A DNA stretch of 64,000 nucleotides, taken from Chromohalobacter beijerinckii. Its GTDB lineage: Bacteria; Pseudomonadota; Gammaproteobacteria; Pseudomonadales; Halomonadaceae. Under the pieces are notes generated by a model, which did no database searches, had not been told where the DNA came from, and worked only from the letters and a program-made list of their open reading frames with translations. Numbering within the stretch: position 1 is the stretch's first letter; each line of letters starts with the position of its first letter. Shown here one piece after another: positions 45,154 through 54,608 of this stretch. The position numbers were made by a program, and so were the translations under genes. The DNA lies in NCBI RefSeq assembly GCF_023061185.1, contig NZ_JAKGAK010000014.1:1-64000 (forward strand), read 5' to 3'.

Positions 45154-47320
45154 GAACTACGTCCTCCTGGCGTGATGCGGTTAGTTCAGCGTGCCTGGGA
45201 GCGTTGGCACGCTGACAGTGCAAGCGGTTGACATCGGCGACGTCGAGGATCAGCGCCACGCTGCCATCCCCCAGAATCGTCGCGGCGGAAATGGCCGGCA
45301 CCTTGCGATAGTTGGTTTCGAGGTTCTTGACCACCACTTGTTGCTGACCGACGAGATCGTCGACCAACAAGGCATAGCGCCGCCCCTCGGCCTGCAGGAT
45401 GACCGCAATGGATTGGGTCGGATCCTGCTCGGAGCCGTCTATGTTCAGGATGTCGTGCAAGGCGATCAGCGGTAGGTACTCGTCGCGTACCTTGAGCAAC
45501 TTGTCGTTGCCCGCCATCGAGTAGATATCATCGTTGCTGGGCTGTAGTGACTCGAGCACTGCAGAAAGCGGCAAGATGAAGATCTCCGATCCGCTCTTGA
45601 TCGACATGCCATCGAGAATGGCCAGGGTCAGCGGCAATACCACGCGGGTCGTGGTGCCTTTCCCAGGCCAAGACTGAATCTCGACGTGGCCGCCCATGGC
45701 CTGGATATTGCGCTTGACGACATCCATGCCCACGCCACGACCGGAGACGTCGCTGACCTGATCGGCGGTCGAAAATCCCGCCGCGAAGATAAGCTGCCAA
45801 ACCTCGTCGTCGCTCATGCTATCGGAAACGGTCAGCCCGTTATGGGCCGCCTTGGCGAGGATCTTGTCGCGGTTGAGACCGCCGCCATCGTCCTTCACTT
45901 CGATGAGGATGTTGCCACCCTGGTGTTGGGCGGAAAGCGTCAGCGTGCCGGTGCGCGGTTTGCCGGCGGCCTCACGCGCATCAGGCATCTCGATGCCATG
46001 GTCGAGGCTATTGCGCACGAGGTGCGTCAAAGGATCGATGATGCGCTCGGTCAGGCTCTTGTCGAGCTCGGTGGACTTGCCCTCAGTGACCAGCTCGATG
46101 TCCTTGCCCAGCTTGCCGGTAAGATCGCGCACCAAGCGAGGAAAGCGACTGAACACGTAGTCCATCGGCACCATGCGGATCGACATCACCGACTCCTGCA
46201 AGTCACGCGCGTTGCGCTGTAGCAGGTTCATGCCATTGACCAGCGGCCCATGCGCGGCCACGTCGAGTTCACTGGCGGTTTGATCGAGCATGGACTGGGT
46301 AATGATCAGCTCACCGACGAGGTTGATGATCTGATCGACCTTTTCCACCGGCACGCGAATCGTCGCCGATTCCCCGCCCGCCTTTTTCTTGGCACCGCCG
46401 CCCTTGTTTCCTGGCGCCGCATTCGCAGGTTTATCATCGGCCGCTGCCTGGGCTGGTGCTTTTTCTGCGGGAGCCTTCACCTGCTCGGCAGGGGGCGCCT
46501 CGGATGCCGGTGCATCGCCCTGCGACACGGCAGGCACCGAGGCAGCCTCGGCCTGCGTCGTCTCGGTCGGTGCGGCGATCGCAGCGATGTCTAGTTGCTC
46601 AGGCTCGACGATGAAGCACATCACGGCTTCGATATCGTCGCGGCTGGAGGCACTTTCCAGCACCACCTCATAACGTGCGGCATCACCGTGCTGCTCTTTC
46701 ACGGCGCCCAGATTCCCGAGTTCCTCGACGAGAAGTTCACGGTCCTTGTCGGAAACGTTCAAGAGCACGACGCGGAGCCAGCCAGTATCGGCCTCGGCGG
46801 CCTGAGCTTCATGCGCTTGATCCTCCGACGCGTCCTCACCAACCGTATTCCCGGCAGTCAGGCCTTCGGTTTCATCCGCCGCCCGCTCGGGGGGCGCGAT
46901 ATCGGCCTCGGGCTCGCTGCCCACGCCATGTCCCAGCTCATCCAGCGCTAGCTGTTTCAGCGTCTGACAAATACGGGCATAGGCTTCCGGATCCGGTTCG
47001 GCGCCATTGCGGTAGGCATCAAGCTGGTCGTGAAGCATATCCTTGGTTTCCAGAAAGAGGTCGACGATGTCCGTGCGTAAGGTAAGCTCGCCCTGCCTGG
47101 CATAATCCAGCAGGTTTTCGAGCATGTGCGTGGTTTCTTGCAGCACGCTGAATCCGAAGGTGCCCGCGCCACCCTTGATCGAATGCGCGGCACGAAAAAT
47201 GGCGTTGAGTTGCTCCGGATCCGGCTCGTCGAGATCCAGCTCGAGCAGGTGGCGCTCCATGTCGCCCAGTAGCTCTTCGGCCTCTTCGAAAAAGGTCTCG
47301 TAGAATTCTGTTATATCCAT
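45146..47320 (-). CDS. cheA: Chemotaxis histidine kinase CheA
   Basis: A 724-residue kinase with the five usual domains. P1 has phospho-acceptor H46 ([15 protein letters not shown]), P2 lies near 200-245, P3 near 325-385, P4 (about 390-560) has N-box [11 protein letters not shown] and [13 protein letters not shown], and the CheW-like P5 is at about 575-715. An Ala/Pro/Glu-rich linker separates P2 from P3. It phosphorylates CheY and CheB. Confidence 0.95.
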   Translation of the reverse strand: MDITEFYETFFEEAEELLGDMERHLLELDLDEPDPEQLNAIFRAAHSIKGGAGTFGFSVLQETTHMLENLLDYARQGELTLRTDIVDLFLETKDMLHDQLDAYRNGAEPDPEAYARICQTLKQLALDELGHGVGSEPEADIAPPERAADETEGLTAGNTVGEDASEDQAHEAQAAEADTGWLRVVLLNVSDKDRELLVEELGNLGAVKEQHGDAARYEVVLESASSRDDIEAVMCFIVEPEQLDIAAIAAPTETTQAEAASVPAVSQGDAPASEAPPAEQVKAPAEKAPAQAAADDKPANAAPGNKGGGAKKKAGGESATIRVPVEKVDQIINLVGELIITQSMLDQTASELDVAAHGPLVNGMNLLQRNARDLQESVMSIRMVPMDYVFSRFPRLVRDLTGKLGKDIELVTEGKSTELDKSLTERIIDPLTHLVRNSLDHGIEMPDAREAAGKPRTGTLTLSAQHQGGNILIEVKDDGGGLNRDKILAKAAHNGLTVSDSMSDDEVWQLIFAAGFSTADQVSDVSGRGVGMDVVKRNIQAMGGHVEIQSWPGKGTTTRVVLPLTLAILDGMSIKSGSEIFILPLSAVLESLQPSNDDIYSMAGNDKLLKVRDEYLPLIALHDILNIDGSEQDPTQSIAVILQAEGRRYALLVDDLVGQQQVVVKNLETNYRKVPAISAATILGDGSVALILDVADVNRLHCQRANAPRHAELTASRQEDVVHE

Positions 47321-47344
47321 GCTCGTTCCACGTGATCGTGATCG

Positions 47345-48340
47345 TTAGGGCGATGACTGATCTTGCCCTTCACCGCCACCAGTGGTGCGTTCATACACTT
47401 TCGGGAGTGCGTTACGCATTAATGAGTCGGCGCCCTGCGTCGGCGACAATCCATCTCGCCGCGTATCATCCATGCCGCCGAGTATCGTCTCGGGGTTCGC
47501 CGCGCCGGCCTCGCCCTGATCGCGGATCTGCTCGGCGGCGTGCTCCGACAACACGACGATGCTTATACGCCGATTGACCGCATCACTGGGCTGTGTCCCC
47601 TCGAGATTGACGCGTGACCCCATCCCTGCAACGCGCAGTAGCTTGCCGGAATCAAGCCCGGCAGCGACCAGGGTACGACGCGACGCGTTGGCACGGTCGG
47701 CAGAAAGCTCCCAGTTGCTATACCCAGCTTCCCCACCGGCGTAACGCAGGTCATCCGTATGCCCGGTGAGGCTAATCGCATTGGGGACCGTATTGAGCTC
47801 CGGCGCCAAAGCCTGCAAGAGATCACGCATATAAGGTGCGAGCCGGGCACTGCCCAACTCGAACATGGGTCGCTTGTCAGTATCGACGAGTTGAATACGC
47901 AGGCCCTCGGGAATGAAGTCTGTTCTCAACTGCGAGCTCATCTGACGCAGGTTCGGATCTTCGCGAACCTGGCGTTCCAAACGGTTGCGAAGCACCCTCA
48001 GACGGCGCATCTCGTCACTGGGCCGGGATTGCTGGCGAATGTCCAGGCGCCGCTCTTCGCCTTCAGAGAAAGTGGGGTCCGCTCCGCCACCGGGGATCGC
48101 GCTGGTACTTGCTGTCGACTTGTCGCCGCCTGTCATTGCCACCGCCAAGGGCGTGCGGAAATACTCGGCGATATGGTTGAGCTCGTTTTTAGGTACCATC
48201 GACAAAATCCAGAGCACCAGAAAGAGCGCCATCAATGCGGTCATGAAATCGGCGTAGGCAATCTTCCAATTACCGCCATGATGTCCCTTGCTGACCACTT
48301 TCTTGCGTTTGACGATGATCGGGCGACGCTCGCTGCTCAT
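47345..48340 (-). CDS. motB: Flagellar stator protein MotB
   Basis: A 331-residue protein with one membrane helix at about 27-50 that contains the proton-carrying Asp at 31 (IAYADFMTALMALFLVLW), and an OmpA-like peptidoglycan-binding domain at about 165-275 (ISLTGHTDDLRY). It anchors MotA to the cell wall. It follows motA by 2 bases. Confidence 0.95.
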   Translation of the reverse strand: MSSERRPIIVKRKKVVSKGHHGGNWKIAYADFMTALMALFLVLWILSMVPKNELNHIAEYFRTPLAVAMTGGDKSTASTSAIPGGGADPTFSEGEERRLDIRQQSRPSDEMRRLRVLRNRLERQVREDPNLRQMSSQLRTDFIPEGLRIQLVDTDKRPMFELGSARLAPYMRDLLQALAPELNTVPNAISLTGHTDDLRYAGGEAGYSNWELSADRANASRRTLVAAGLDSGKLLRVAGMGSRVNLEGTQPSDAVNRRISIVVLSEHAAEQIRDQGEAGAANPETILGGMDDTRRDGLSPTQGADSLMRNALPKVYERTTGGGEGQDQSSP

Positions 48341-48342
48341 GC

Positions 48343-49224
48343 TTATCCCGTCCCGGTGCCGCGCGTGGCACTACCCTCGGCTCGAACGTGCTCCTCGAGC
48401 TCGGTAAACGAGGGGCGTTCGGCAATGAACAGTGCCTTACGCCCGAACTCTACCGCCAACTGCGGCGCCATGCCGTTGAGACTTGCCATGAGTGTCACGC
48501 GGACGCACTGCAACATCTTGATCGCTTCGGTGACTTGCAACTGCAAACGTTGCGAAACGGGAAGCACGAACCCGTACGCGAGCAAGATCCCCAGGAAAGT
48601 CCCCACCAGCGCCTGGGCGATCATTTGCCCCATCGCTGCGGCGCCTTGATCGGCCGCGCCCAGAGCATGTACCACACCCATGACGGCTGCCACGATGCCG
48701 AACGCAGGCAAGCCATCGCCAACACTGTGCAAGGTATGCACGGGGATTTCCGCTTCGTGCTGAAAGGTGTCGATCTCGTGCTCCATGAGCGTATCGATCT
48801 CAAAGGGATCCATATTGCCGCTCACCATCAGGCGCAAGTAGTCAGTGATAAACGCCATGATCAAAGGGTCATTGGAGATCTTCGGATAGTCCGCAAAAAT
48901 CGCACTATCCTCAGGGGCATCGATGTCGCGCTCGATGGCCAGCATGCCGTCTCGCCGAGCCTTGGCCAGCAAGCGGTACTGTAATGCCATCAGCTCCATG
49001 TACATCGTCTTGTTGTACTTATTGGTACGTCTGAGCTTCGAGAATGTCCGTAGGGTAGCCTTGATCGCCTTGCCATTATTGGCGGCGATGAAGGCGCCTA
49101 CGGCGGCACCGACGATCATGAGAATTTCGGATGGCTGGAACAGCGCACCGAAGTGGCCCCCGACGAGGGTATAACCGCCCCCGACCGATGCGATAACAAC
49201 CAAATAGCCGATTAGAATCAACAC
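48343..49224 (-). CDS. motA: Flagellar stator protein MotA
   Basis: A 293-residue membrane protein with four helices and a large cytoplasmic loop (about 60-165), close to E. coli MotA (295) in length. It begins MLILIGYLVVIASVGGGYTL; the PVHTLHSVGDGLPAFGIVAA stretch holds the functional Pro before helix 3. With MotB it should form a proton-driven stator. A sigma-28 promoter lies 46 bases upstream. Confidence 0.95.
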   Translation of the reverse strand: MLILIGYLVVIASVGGGYTLVGGHFGALFQPSEILMIVGAAVGAFIAANNGKAIKATLRTFSKLRRTNKYNKTMYMELMALQYRLLAKARRDGMLAIERDIDAPEDSAIFADYPKISNDPLIMAFITDYLRLMVSGNMDPFEIDTLMEHEIDTFQHEAEIPVHTLHSVGDGLPAFGIVAAVMGVVHALGAADQGAAAMGQMIAQALVGTFLGILLAYGFVLPVSQRLQLQVTEAIKMLQCVRVTLMASLNGMAPQLAVEFGRKALFIAERPSFTELEEHVRAEGSATRGTGTG

Positions 49225-49269
49225 AGCAGAAAGCTCCTAGCGGCATGCATGACTGGCCCGTTGATATCT

Positions 49270-49296
49270 CTATCGGCAGGAAGCGACACGCCTTGA
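49270..49296 (-). promoter_or_regulatory. Sigma-28 (FliA) promoter of the motA-motB-che operon
   Basis: Read on the minus strand: TCAA (49296-49293), 15 bases, GCCGATAG (49277-49270). The -10 matches FliA consensus at 7 of 8 positions. The -35 TCAAGGC is the same variant as at 3088. Placement fits the enteric motA promoter. Confidence 0.7.
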
Positions 49297-49380
49297 ATGA
49301 AAAAACGCAGAAATGCGCGTATCGCTTCCCGGTTTCGGTCGTTACCCCGGCAATCGCGACGACACTAGAGACGAAAACGC

Positions 49381-49992
49381 CTATCTAGCGACGAGACGTC
49401 GCGCTGTCATACCATCCGCCTCAGAAGCCGACACAGGCTGAGGACGCGGGACTGTCACCCGCTCTTCGGCCTGACGTTTCTTGCGTGTCTTGCCGGCGCG
49501 CGAAGGCGGCTGACAAATACCGCACACGAAGTCGCGATCGGGACTGTACGCGTGCGCGACGAACTGGCCACCGCAACTGGTACAGGCCGATAGCTGCATC
49601 ATGCCGCTTTCGAAGAAGCGAATGAGCGTCCAGGCGCGCGTCAACCCCAGCACTGGCTCACCTTCTTCAAGGCTGACTTGCTCTAGATAAAGCTTGAAAG
49701 CCTTGACGAAGGCCGACATTCGCTCGCAACCGCAGTCTTCGAGAAGACTCCAGTAAATGTTGTAAAACAACGAGGAGTGGATGTTCGGCATCCAGGTAAT
49801 GAACCAGTCAGTCGAAAACGGCAGCATGCCCTTGGGGGGCGACATGCCACGCACTTCTTTATAGAGCTTGATCAAGCGCCCACGACTCAAATCCGTCTCG
49901 GTCTCGAGCACCTGCAGGCGTGCCCCTAGATCGATCAATTCGATGGCGAGCTGCACCTGCAGCATTTCGCCCACTAGACTTTTCTCGCTCAC
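49381..49992 (-). CDS. flhC: Flagellar master regulator subunit FlhC
   Basis: A 203-residue protein. The zinc site is visible as CTSCGGQF and CGIC in the C-terminal third, matching the four cysteines of E. coli FlhC. With FlhD it activates class 2 flagellar promoters. I chose GTG 49992, with GAGGAG 7 bases upstream, because conservation starts M-S-E-K-S. It follows flhD by 11 bases. Confidence 0.93.
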   Translation of the reverse strand: MSEKSLVGEMLQVQLAIELIDLGARLQVLETETDLSRGRLIKLYKEVRGMSPPKGMLPFSTDWFITWMPNIHSSLFYNIYWSLLEDCGCERMSAFVKAFKLYLEQVSLEEGEPVLGLTRAWTLIRFFESGMMQLSACTSCGGQFVAHAYSPDRDFVCGICQPPSRAGKTRKKRQAEERVTVPRPQPVSASEADGMTARRLVAR

Positions 49993-50003
49993 GACGATAC
50001 TCC

Positions 50004-50333
50004 TCAGTTCGAAGAGACGGACGGGCACTCGTTATGTGCGCTCGCCATCAACAGGGCAGCATGCGTCTGCCCCAACCCCTGCTCCCGCTGATTGTGGGTC
50101 AGCTTGCGCAGTTGCTCCGGCTCGTCATAGCAGAGCCGGCAGAGCAGTTGATTCGTTCGCGCGAGTTGTGTCAGTTGCTTGATCGACAAGGAAGCGATGA
50201 GATCCGCCATTTCGTCGTCCATCTTGAGACGAAAGAGCGCGGTGGTGCGATCTTCGCTGATCATGCGCTGCGTAAGCAGCAGGTAGGACAGGTTGATATC
50301 TTGGATATCATCCAGAAGGCTATCGGTTTCCAT
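50004..50333 (-). CDS. flhD: Flagellar master regulator subunit FlhD
   Basis: A 109-residue protein starting [20 protein letters not shown], the typical FlhD N-terminus, with AGGGA 6 bases before the ATG. The frame stays open for 47 codons upstream to another ATG at 50474, but that part is not FlhD-like. FlhD4C2 is the enteric master switch. Its presence implies an E. coli-like hierarchy rather than the FleQ cascade of polar flagellates. Confidence 0.93.
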   Translation of the reverse strand: METDSLLDDIQDINLSYLLLTQRMISEDRTTALFRLKMDDEMADLIASLSIKQLTQLARTNQLLCRLCYDEPEQLRKLTHNQREQGLGQTHAALLMASAHNECPSVSSN

Positions 50334-50675
50334 ATAAATCCCTGCGTACGACGTTATTGTGGCGAAGGAGGCTTCTACGGCCTCTCTTCGATGAGCCAGT
50401 TTTTTGCTTTTTTCGGCTGACTCGGTACTTACTGTCGCATCATTTTGAGACGTTTCTATGAAAAGATTCAACATCTCCTACATGGAAACCAACAAAAACT
50501 TACAAAAAAAGAATGAGGTTACTCACCCATTAGTACGGCATCGACCCTGCTCAAGGGGCGGTAATACGCGAACGGCAAGGGTTGCCGGTGAATTGAAGGC
50601 CCGCCACAGCAAGTTAATTATTAACAAGCTATGTAATACGGGGTGCGTCAATAAACCGCATCCCTTCGTCGCAAT
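50334..50675 (-). other. flhDC upstream control region
   Basis: This 342-base stretch before flhD should hold the flhDC promoter and leader. It is more AT-rich than the surroundings and contains a dyad at 50608-50630. Promoter hexamers are ambiguous on the minus strand. Long leaders are usual for flhDC, where many signals act. Confidence 0.5.
50608..50630. promoter_or_regulatory. Dyad in the flhDC control region
   Basis: AGC-NN-GTTAAT-T-ATTAAC-NN-GCT is symmetric over 23 bases, with a 13-bp perfect core. It lies about 280 bases before flhD and is a candidate site for a regulator of motility. Confidence 0.4.
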
Positions 50676-50984
50676 TCAACGACGTGCGGACGTTTCTGAC
50701 TCGGTATTCAAGCTTGCCTCTTCACGCTCCAGGTCATAGACCCAGGCCAGCAGTTCGGCAATGACTTGATACAGCATGGGCGGGATTTGAGAATCCAGAT
50801 CGACCTGCATCAAAAGTGCCACCAACTCGGGGGCATCATGCACGAAAATGCCATCATTCTTGGCCGTCGAGACAATACGTTCAGCCAGGTCACCGTACCC
50901 CTTGGCCACCACCACAGGCGCCGCCGAGGTATCTTGATAGGCTAACGCAACGGCGCGTCGCCTTTCGTCGGACGTATCATTCAT
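50676..50984 (-). CDS. flhX: FlhB-like export switch C-terminal protein (FlhX)
   Basis: A 102-residue protein equal to the cytoplasmic C-terminal part of FlhB, without membrane helices. RAVALAYQDTSAAPVVVAKG and IPPMLYQVIAELLAWVYDLE align with the FlhB tail. The NPTH cleavage motif is absent. Such proteins can take the place of the cleaved FlhB fragment in specificity switching. The start ATG 50984 follows GAGGAG and overlaps fliK by 8 bases. Confidence 0.82.
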   Translation of the reverse strand: MNDTSDERRRAVALAYQDTSAAPVVVAKGYGDLAERIVSTAKNDGIFVHDAPELVALLMQVDLDSQIPPMLYQVIAELLAWVYDLEREEASLNTESETSARR

Positions 50985-52197
50985 GACGCTCCTCACTTGG
51001 GTCGTTGTCAGGCGTACGATGCACGTCGATCACTGCCTGTACCCCTAGGGCATCCAGGCGCTCATGCAACGCCGACGCCTGTTCAGAAAGGCGCTCCAAC
51101 GCCGTCCCTTCAGGCGCCGAAATCGACAACGAGGCCTGTTCGGCACGCAGCGTCATGGCGATATGCACATCACCGAGATGCGGCAAGGAAATATTCATCT
51201 CACTATGCCAGGGCGATGCGTCATGCCCCGGCGATTGCTCCTGCCCGTCGGCATCTTGACCGTCGCCTCCCGACCATTGCTGTAGGGTCATGGCTAGCAT
51301 GATGCCCGGCCACAGCATGCCTTCCCAACGTAGTGTCGGCGTCACCAACATCTCCAGTTGATGGCGGACGACAGACTGCAAGGTATCGCTTTGATCCGTA
51401 CCGATTTGCTGCAAGGCCGAGCTCGCCAGGGCATGGCGCTGTTCGCTCCCCAGCATCTCCCCACGCGCCGACAGCACTTCAGGAGAAGCGCCTTGCTGAG
51501 CGAGCAAGGGCGCCTCGGCGAAACGATTGACAGCGGTCGCGGGGCGCAAGGAAGTCAACGTGACCGGTGATGCCATCTCAGCCATAGCCGCACGTGAAGC
51601 GGGCGGTCCCGCGTCCCCCATACGCGCCGCATGAGGCGTTTCGGCCGTGGCAAGACCGGCTGCCGCCGACATACGCGGCGCCAACGCCATCTGCGGTTCG
51701 CGCGCCAACGCAGCCGTCGACCATTCGCCCTTCAGCCAACGCGCCAGATGCGACTCGTAGAACACGCCACTTTGTTGAATATTTTGCTGTAACTGAGACG
51801 CTAGAAGCCTCGGCGACGCCTCTCCCTCCTGGAGTAACGGCTGCGGAGAGGTAATCGATGACGGCGGCGCGGGAAAACGCGCCAGCACATCGGCAATGGT
51901 GCGCGCGGCGGTACTGAAATGCGTCGTGGATGAACCGGGCGTCGTCGCCGTATGCTCTCCCGCCTTGCCTGAAGACACGCCAGATTCGAGAAGCGCCGAG
52001 GCACGCGCCGAGATGAACTCGGCTTGTGAGGAGCCTCGCTGCTGAAAACCGCCGCCTTCACGGGTCAATGATTCGACGGCATTACTAGAGAGCACAGGCT
52101 TGACCGGTGCGGGCAGGTCGCTCGTTCGAGGCGCGTCGATACGCTGTCCCAGCACCTGATGGAGCAGCGTGTCGATAATGGGCGTGATGCTACTCAC
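50977..52197 (-). CDS. fliK: FliK-like hook-length control protein
   Basis: A 406-residue protein. The long N-terminal part is low in order and rich in Ala/Ser/Pro, as in molecular rulers. The C-terminal part includes LRWEGMLWPGIMLAMTL, ISLPHLGDVHIAMTLRAEQA and LRAEQASLSISAPEG, as in the FliK C-domain that contacts FlhB. Context supports this: fliT lies before it (GTGA overlap) and flhX after. Sequence conservation is low, so whether it is the only FliK of the cell is open. Confidence 0.72.
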   Translation of the reverse strand: MSSITPIIDTLLHQVLGQRIDAPRTSDLPAPVKPVLSSNAVESLTREGGGFQQRGSSQAEFISARASALLESGVSSGKAGEHTATTPGSSTTHFSTAARTIADVLARFPAPPSSITSPQPLLQEGEASPRLLASQLQQNIQQSGVFYESHLARWLKGEWSTAALAREPQMALAPRMSAAAGLATAETPHAARMGDAGPPASRAAMAEMASPVTLTSLRPATAVNRFAEAPLLAQQGASPEVLSARGEMLGSEQRHALASSALQQIGTDQSDTLQSVVRHQLEMLVTPTLRWEGMLWPGIMLAMTLQQWSGGDGQDADGQEQSPGHDASPWHSEMNISLPHLGDVHIAMTLRAEQASLSISAPEGTALERLSEQASALHERLDALGVQAVIDVHRTPDNDPSEERHE

Positions 52198-52589
52198 GTG
52201 TGCCCTTCAGTGCCCCGAGAGGGGCGCGTGCGCTGTGATAGCGTGCCCTGCCCTTGATTATAGGCACGTACCACCGCTTGTTGGCGCCGAGAGCTGCCGA
52301 TCAATTGCGTAAGTTCCTCGCAGCGGGCATCGAGCTGGTCACGAATGGCGTGATCGTGCTCGAGAATTTCCTCGATCATGCGTGCGCAATACTGACGCTC
52401 TTGCGCATTGAGCTGTTCGCCTTGAGGTGCGCGCCGTAATGTCTCGACATCGGCCACATAGCGGGCACGCTGCTGGATCAGCGCATCCCACTCTTGGTGA
52501 CGTGCGCTTTCGAGCATCGCCCGAGAAAGCTCGAGCATATTCTCATAGATGTCCAGACGCTCCGACGCCTTGCTCATGTCACGATCCAT
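52194..52589 (-). CDS. fliT: Flagellar chaperone FliT
   Basis: A 131-residue, mostly helical protein (YENMLELSRAMLESARHQEW early on) with a charged disordered tail. Small helical proteins after fliDS are FliT, the chaperone of the FliD cap and, in Salmonella, an anti-FlhDC factor. The start is ambiguous between 52589 and an ATG four codons later at 52577. Confidence 0.8.
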   Translation of the reverse strand: MDRDMSKASERLDIYENMLELSRAMLESARHQEWDALIQQRARYVADVETLRRAPQGEQLNAQERQYCARMIEEILEHDHAIRDQLDARCEELTQLIGSSRRQQAVVRAYNQGQGTLSQRTRPSRGTEGHT

Positions 52590-52977
52590 CCACTTGCGGG
52601 GCGATTTCGCGCCAGGCCGAACCGATATCTTCCAACAGATGCGCGGCCTCGTCGAGCGCGGCTTGATCGTTGCGCAAGTTGGCTCTCAGCAGTAACCGCG
52701 CGATATAGTCGTACAGACTTCCCAAGCGCTCCGAGAGTTCACCGCCTCGCTCATGATCAAGCGCCGCCGCCAACCCGTTGTTGACGATATTCAAGGCCTT
52801 GGAAATTGCCTGTCCCTTGGCAGAGATATTGCCATCCTCCATGTGCATCTTAGCGGCCCGGATAGAGGCTTGCGCGCCGTCGAAAAGCATCACGATCAAC
52901 TGATGGGGACTGGCCGACATCACCCCGGATTCGACGCCAACACGGGCATAGGCCTGGGCGCCTCGCATCATATTCAT
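52579..52977 (-). CDS. fliS: Flagellin chaperone FliS
   Basis: A 132-residue four-helix chaperone. The family start is clear (MRGAQAYARVGVESGVMSAS, PHQLIVMLFDGA), as is the later LYDYIARLLLRANLRND. FliS binds flagellin C-termini and delivers them to FlhA. It follows fliD by 10 bases. Confidence 0.94.
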   Translation of the reverse strand: MNMMRGAQAYARVGVESGVMSASPHQLIVMLFDGAQASIRAAKMHMEDGNISAKGQAISKALNIVNNGLAAALDHERGGELSERLGSLYDYIARLLLRANLRNDQAALDEAAHLLEDIGSAWREIAPQVDGS

Positions 52978-52987
52978 AATAGTTCCC

Positions 52988-54361
52988 CTACTGGTTCATT
53001 TGTGCGTTCAAGCTGTCGAATTGCTGGGTCAGATAAGAACTCGTCGAGTTCATTTGCGATACCAGTGCGTCCAGATCGGCGAATTGTGTGCGGTAGCGAT
53101 CTACCGTCGCATCAATGGAGGCTTGCATACTGGTATAACGCTCGCCGAGACGTTCGATAGAGGTATCGATACCACTGGTAGCCGTATCCAGCGTTCCTCC
53201 CTCATCCAGCAGGTTGCCCAACACCGTGTCCAGACTGGCGGCGAATCCGTCACTTTCTTCATCGCCGACGAAAAACGCGCTGACACTGTCGAGATTGCCT
53301 TCGATCGCTTCGTCCAAGGCCTCGTCGTCTACCTCAAGCGTTCCATCGAGCGCCAAGGAAATTCCCATGTTGGACAGCAACGCAAAATCACCGTCCCCGA
53401 CATGCCCCATGGCATTGCGCAGTTGTGATTCCACACCTCGCAGGGTGGAGTTGCCGAGCAACTCCCCTGCTACTCCGGACTCAGCATCAAACGACGTCAA
53501 GCTCGACATGCTCTCTTGCAGCGAATTGTAGGCTTTGACGAAATCATTGAGGGAATCCTTGATCGCGCCGTCGTCGCGACTCAGCGTCAGGGCATCCGAC
53601 TCGCCTTCATTGGTCGCTTGCAGGTCGAAAGTCACCCCTTGCAGCGCCCCCTCGACATGATTCGACGCACTGGTGATGGCGATACCGTTCACGCTCAACT
53701 GCGCATCCTGTGCGGCCACCGTTTGACGCATGTCGCTGGCCTCGGGGGCGGCGGCGTCAAAACCGAAAGCCGCCTGCAACCCCGCCTCTTCGGAGGAGAT
53801 CGCGATTTGATTCGCTTCACCCGTCTCGGTGGCCGTCAGCACCAGACGCTGTGGGATATCGCTGCCATCGTTGATAATCGAAGCGCTGATGCCGGCGTCT
53901 TCTGCATTGATTGCGTCCCGCAAGCCTTCCAAAGTGTTGTTGCTATCGTCGAGGGTGATGGAAAACGCCTCGTCGCCAACGTTGAAAGAAAGTTCGCCGA
54001 TGTCGAGCTCGGCCTCTGTTTCAAATCCCACAGAAGCAAGCGTCTGTGACCGGGCCAAGGCGCTGACTTCAACCTGGTAACGTCCCGGAACAGCCGTATT
54101 ATCGGTCGACACGCTAACGGCATCGCCCTGCATTTTGCTGCTCAGCGCCTGGAAGGTCTCGGGATCATTGAGCGCAGTTGCCGACTCGCGTAGCGAATCC
54201 AGCCTGCTTTCCAGGCGCCCAAAGGCTGACAGCTTGGCTTCGTAGCTTTCCTTCTGTTCGGTAATCGGCTCTAGCTTCGCGCTTTCGGCCTCTTCCAGTT
54301 CGTCCAGCAAGCCACTCAAATCTAGCCCCGAGCCGACACCCAGGGAAGTAATCGTTGGCAT
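52988..54361 (-). CDS. fliD: Flagellar cap protein FliD
   Basis: A 457-residue filament cap. The N-terminal GVGSGLDLSGLLDELEEAES and C-terminal coiled-coil end (MNSTSSYLTQQFDSLNAQMN) are conserved; the middle is variable and acidic, as is common in halophiles. A consensus sigma-28 promoter lies 90-116 bases upstream. It heads fliD-fliS-fliT-fliK-flhX. Confidence 0.94.
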   Translation of the reverse strand: MPTITSLGVGSGLDLSGLLDELEEAESAKLEPITEQKESYEAKLSAFGRLESRLDSLRESATALNDPETFQALSSKMQGDAVSVSTDNTAVPGRYQVEVSALARSQTLASVGFETEAELDIGELSFNVGDEAFSITLDDSNNTLEGLRDAINAEDAGISASIINDGSDIPQRLVLTATETGEANQIAISSEEAGLQAAFGFDAAAPEASDMRQTVAAQDAQLSVNGIAITSASNHVEGALQGVTFDLQATNEGESDALTLSRDDGAIKDSLNDFVKAYNSLQESMSSLTSFDAESGVAGELLGNSTLRGVESQLRNAMGHVGDGDFALLSNMGISLALDGTLEVDDEALDEAIEGNLDSVSAFFVGDEESDGFAASLDTVLGNLLDEGGTLDTATSGIDTSIERLGERYTSMQASIDATVDRYRTQFADLDALVSQMNSTSSYLTQQFDSLNAQMNQ

Positions 54362-54450
54362 GACATGCCCTCAGCGAATAGGTTGATCTTTTTACCATGA
54401 GGCTCGCCGACGCTAGCGCCGAAAAGACTAACTTTACGAGCGTTATTCAT

Positions 54451-54477
54451 ACATCGGCCCCACGTGCGTAAACTTTA
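54451..54477 (-). promoter_or_regulatory. Sigma-28 (FliA) promoter of fliD
   Basis: On the minus strand: TAAAGTTT (54477-54470), 11 bases, GCCGATGT (54458-54451). The -35 is a perfect extended FliA match and the -10 matches 6 of 8. This anchors the species-specific motif used for the other sites. Confidence 0.88.
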
Positions 54478-54608
54478 GCGCTGGCTCGTCATCATTTCAC
54501 GCGGCTTAAGGCAAGGCGACGCGTCCCGCGCCCCCGTCGACGCTGGCAATATCACGCCTCGATGAGCGATGATAGGCAATTCGAACCGACCCAGGAGCCA
54601 CAGCCACG

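Noticed and set aside
50334-50474. 47-residue N-terminal extension as the true FlhD start
   Set aside because: The conserved FlhD start METDSLL has its own AGGGA site. The open extension is kept only as a finding.
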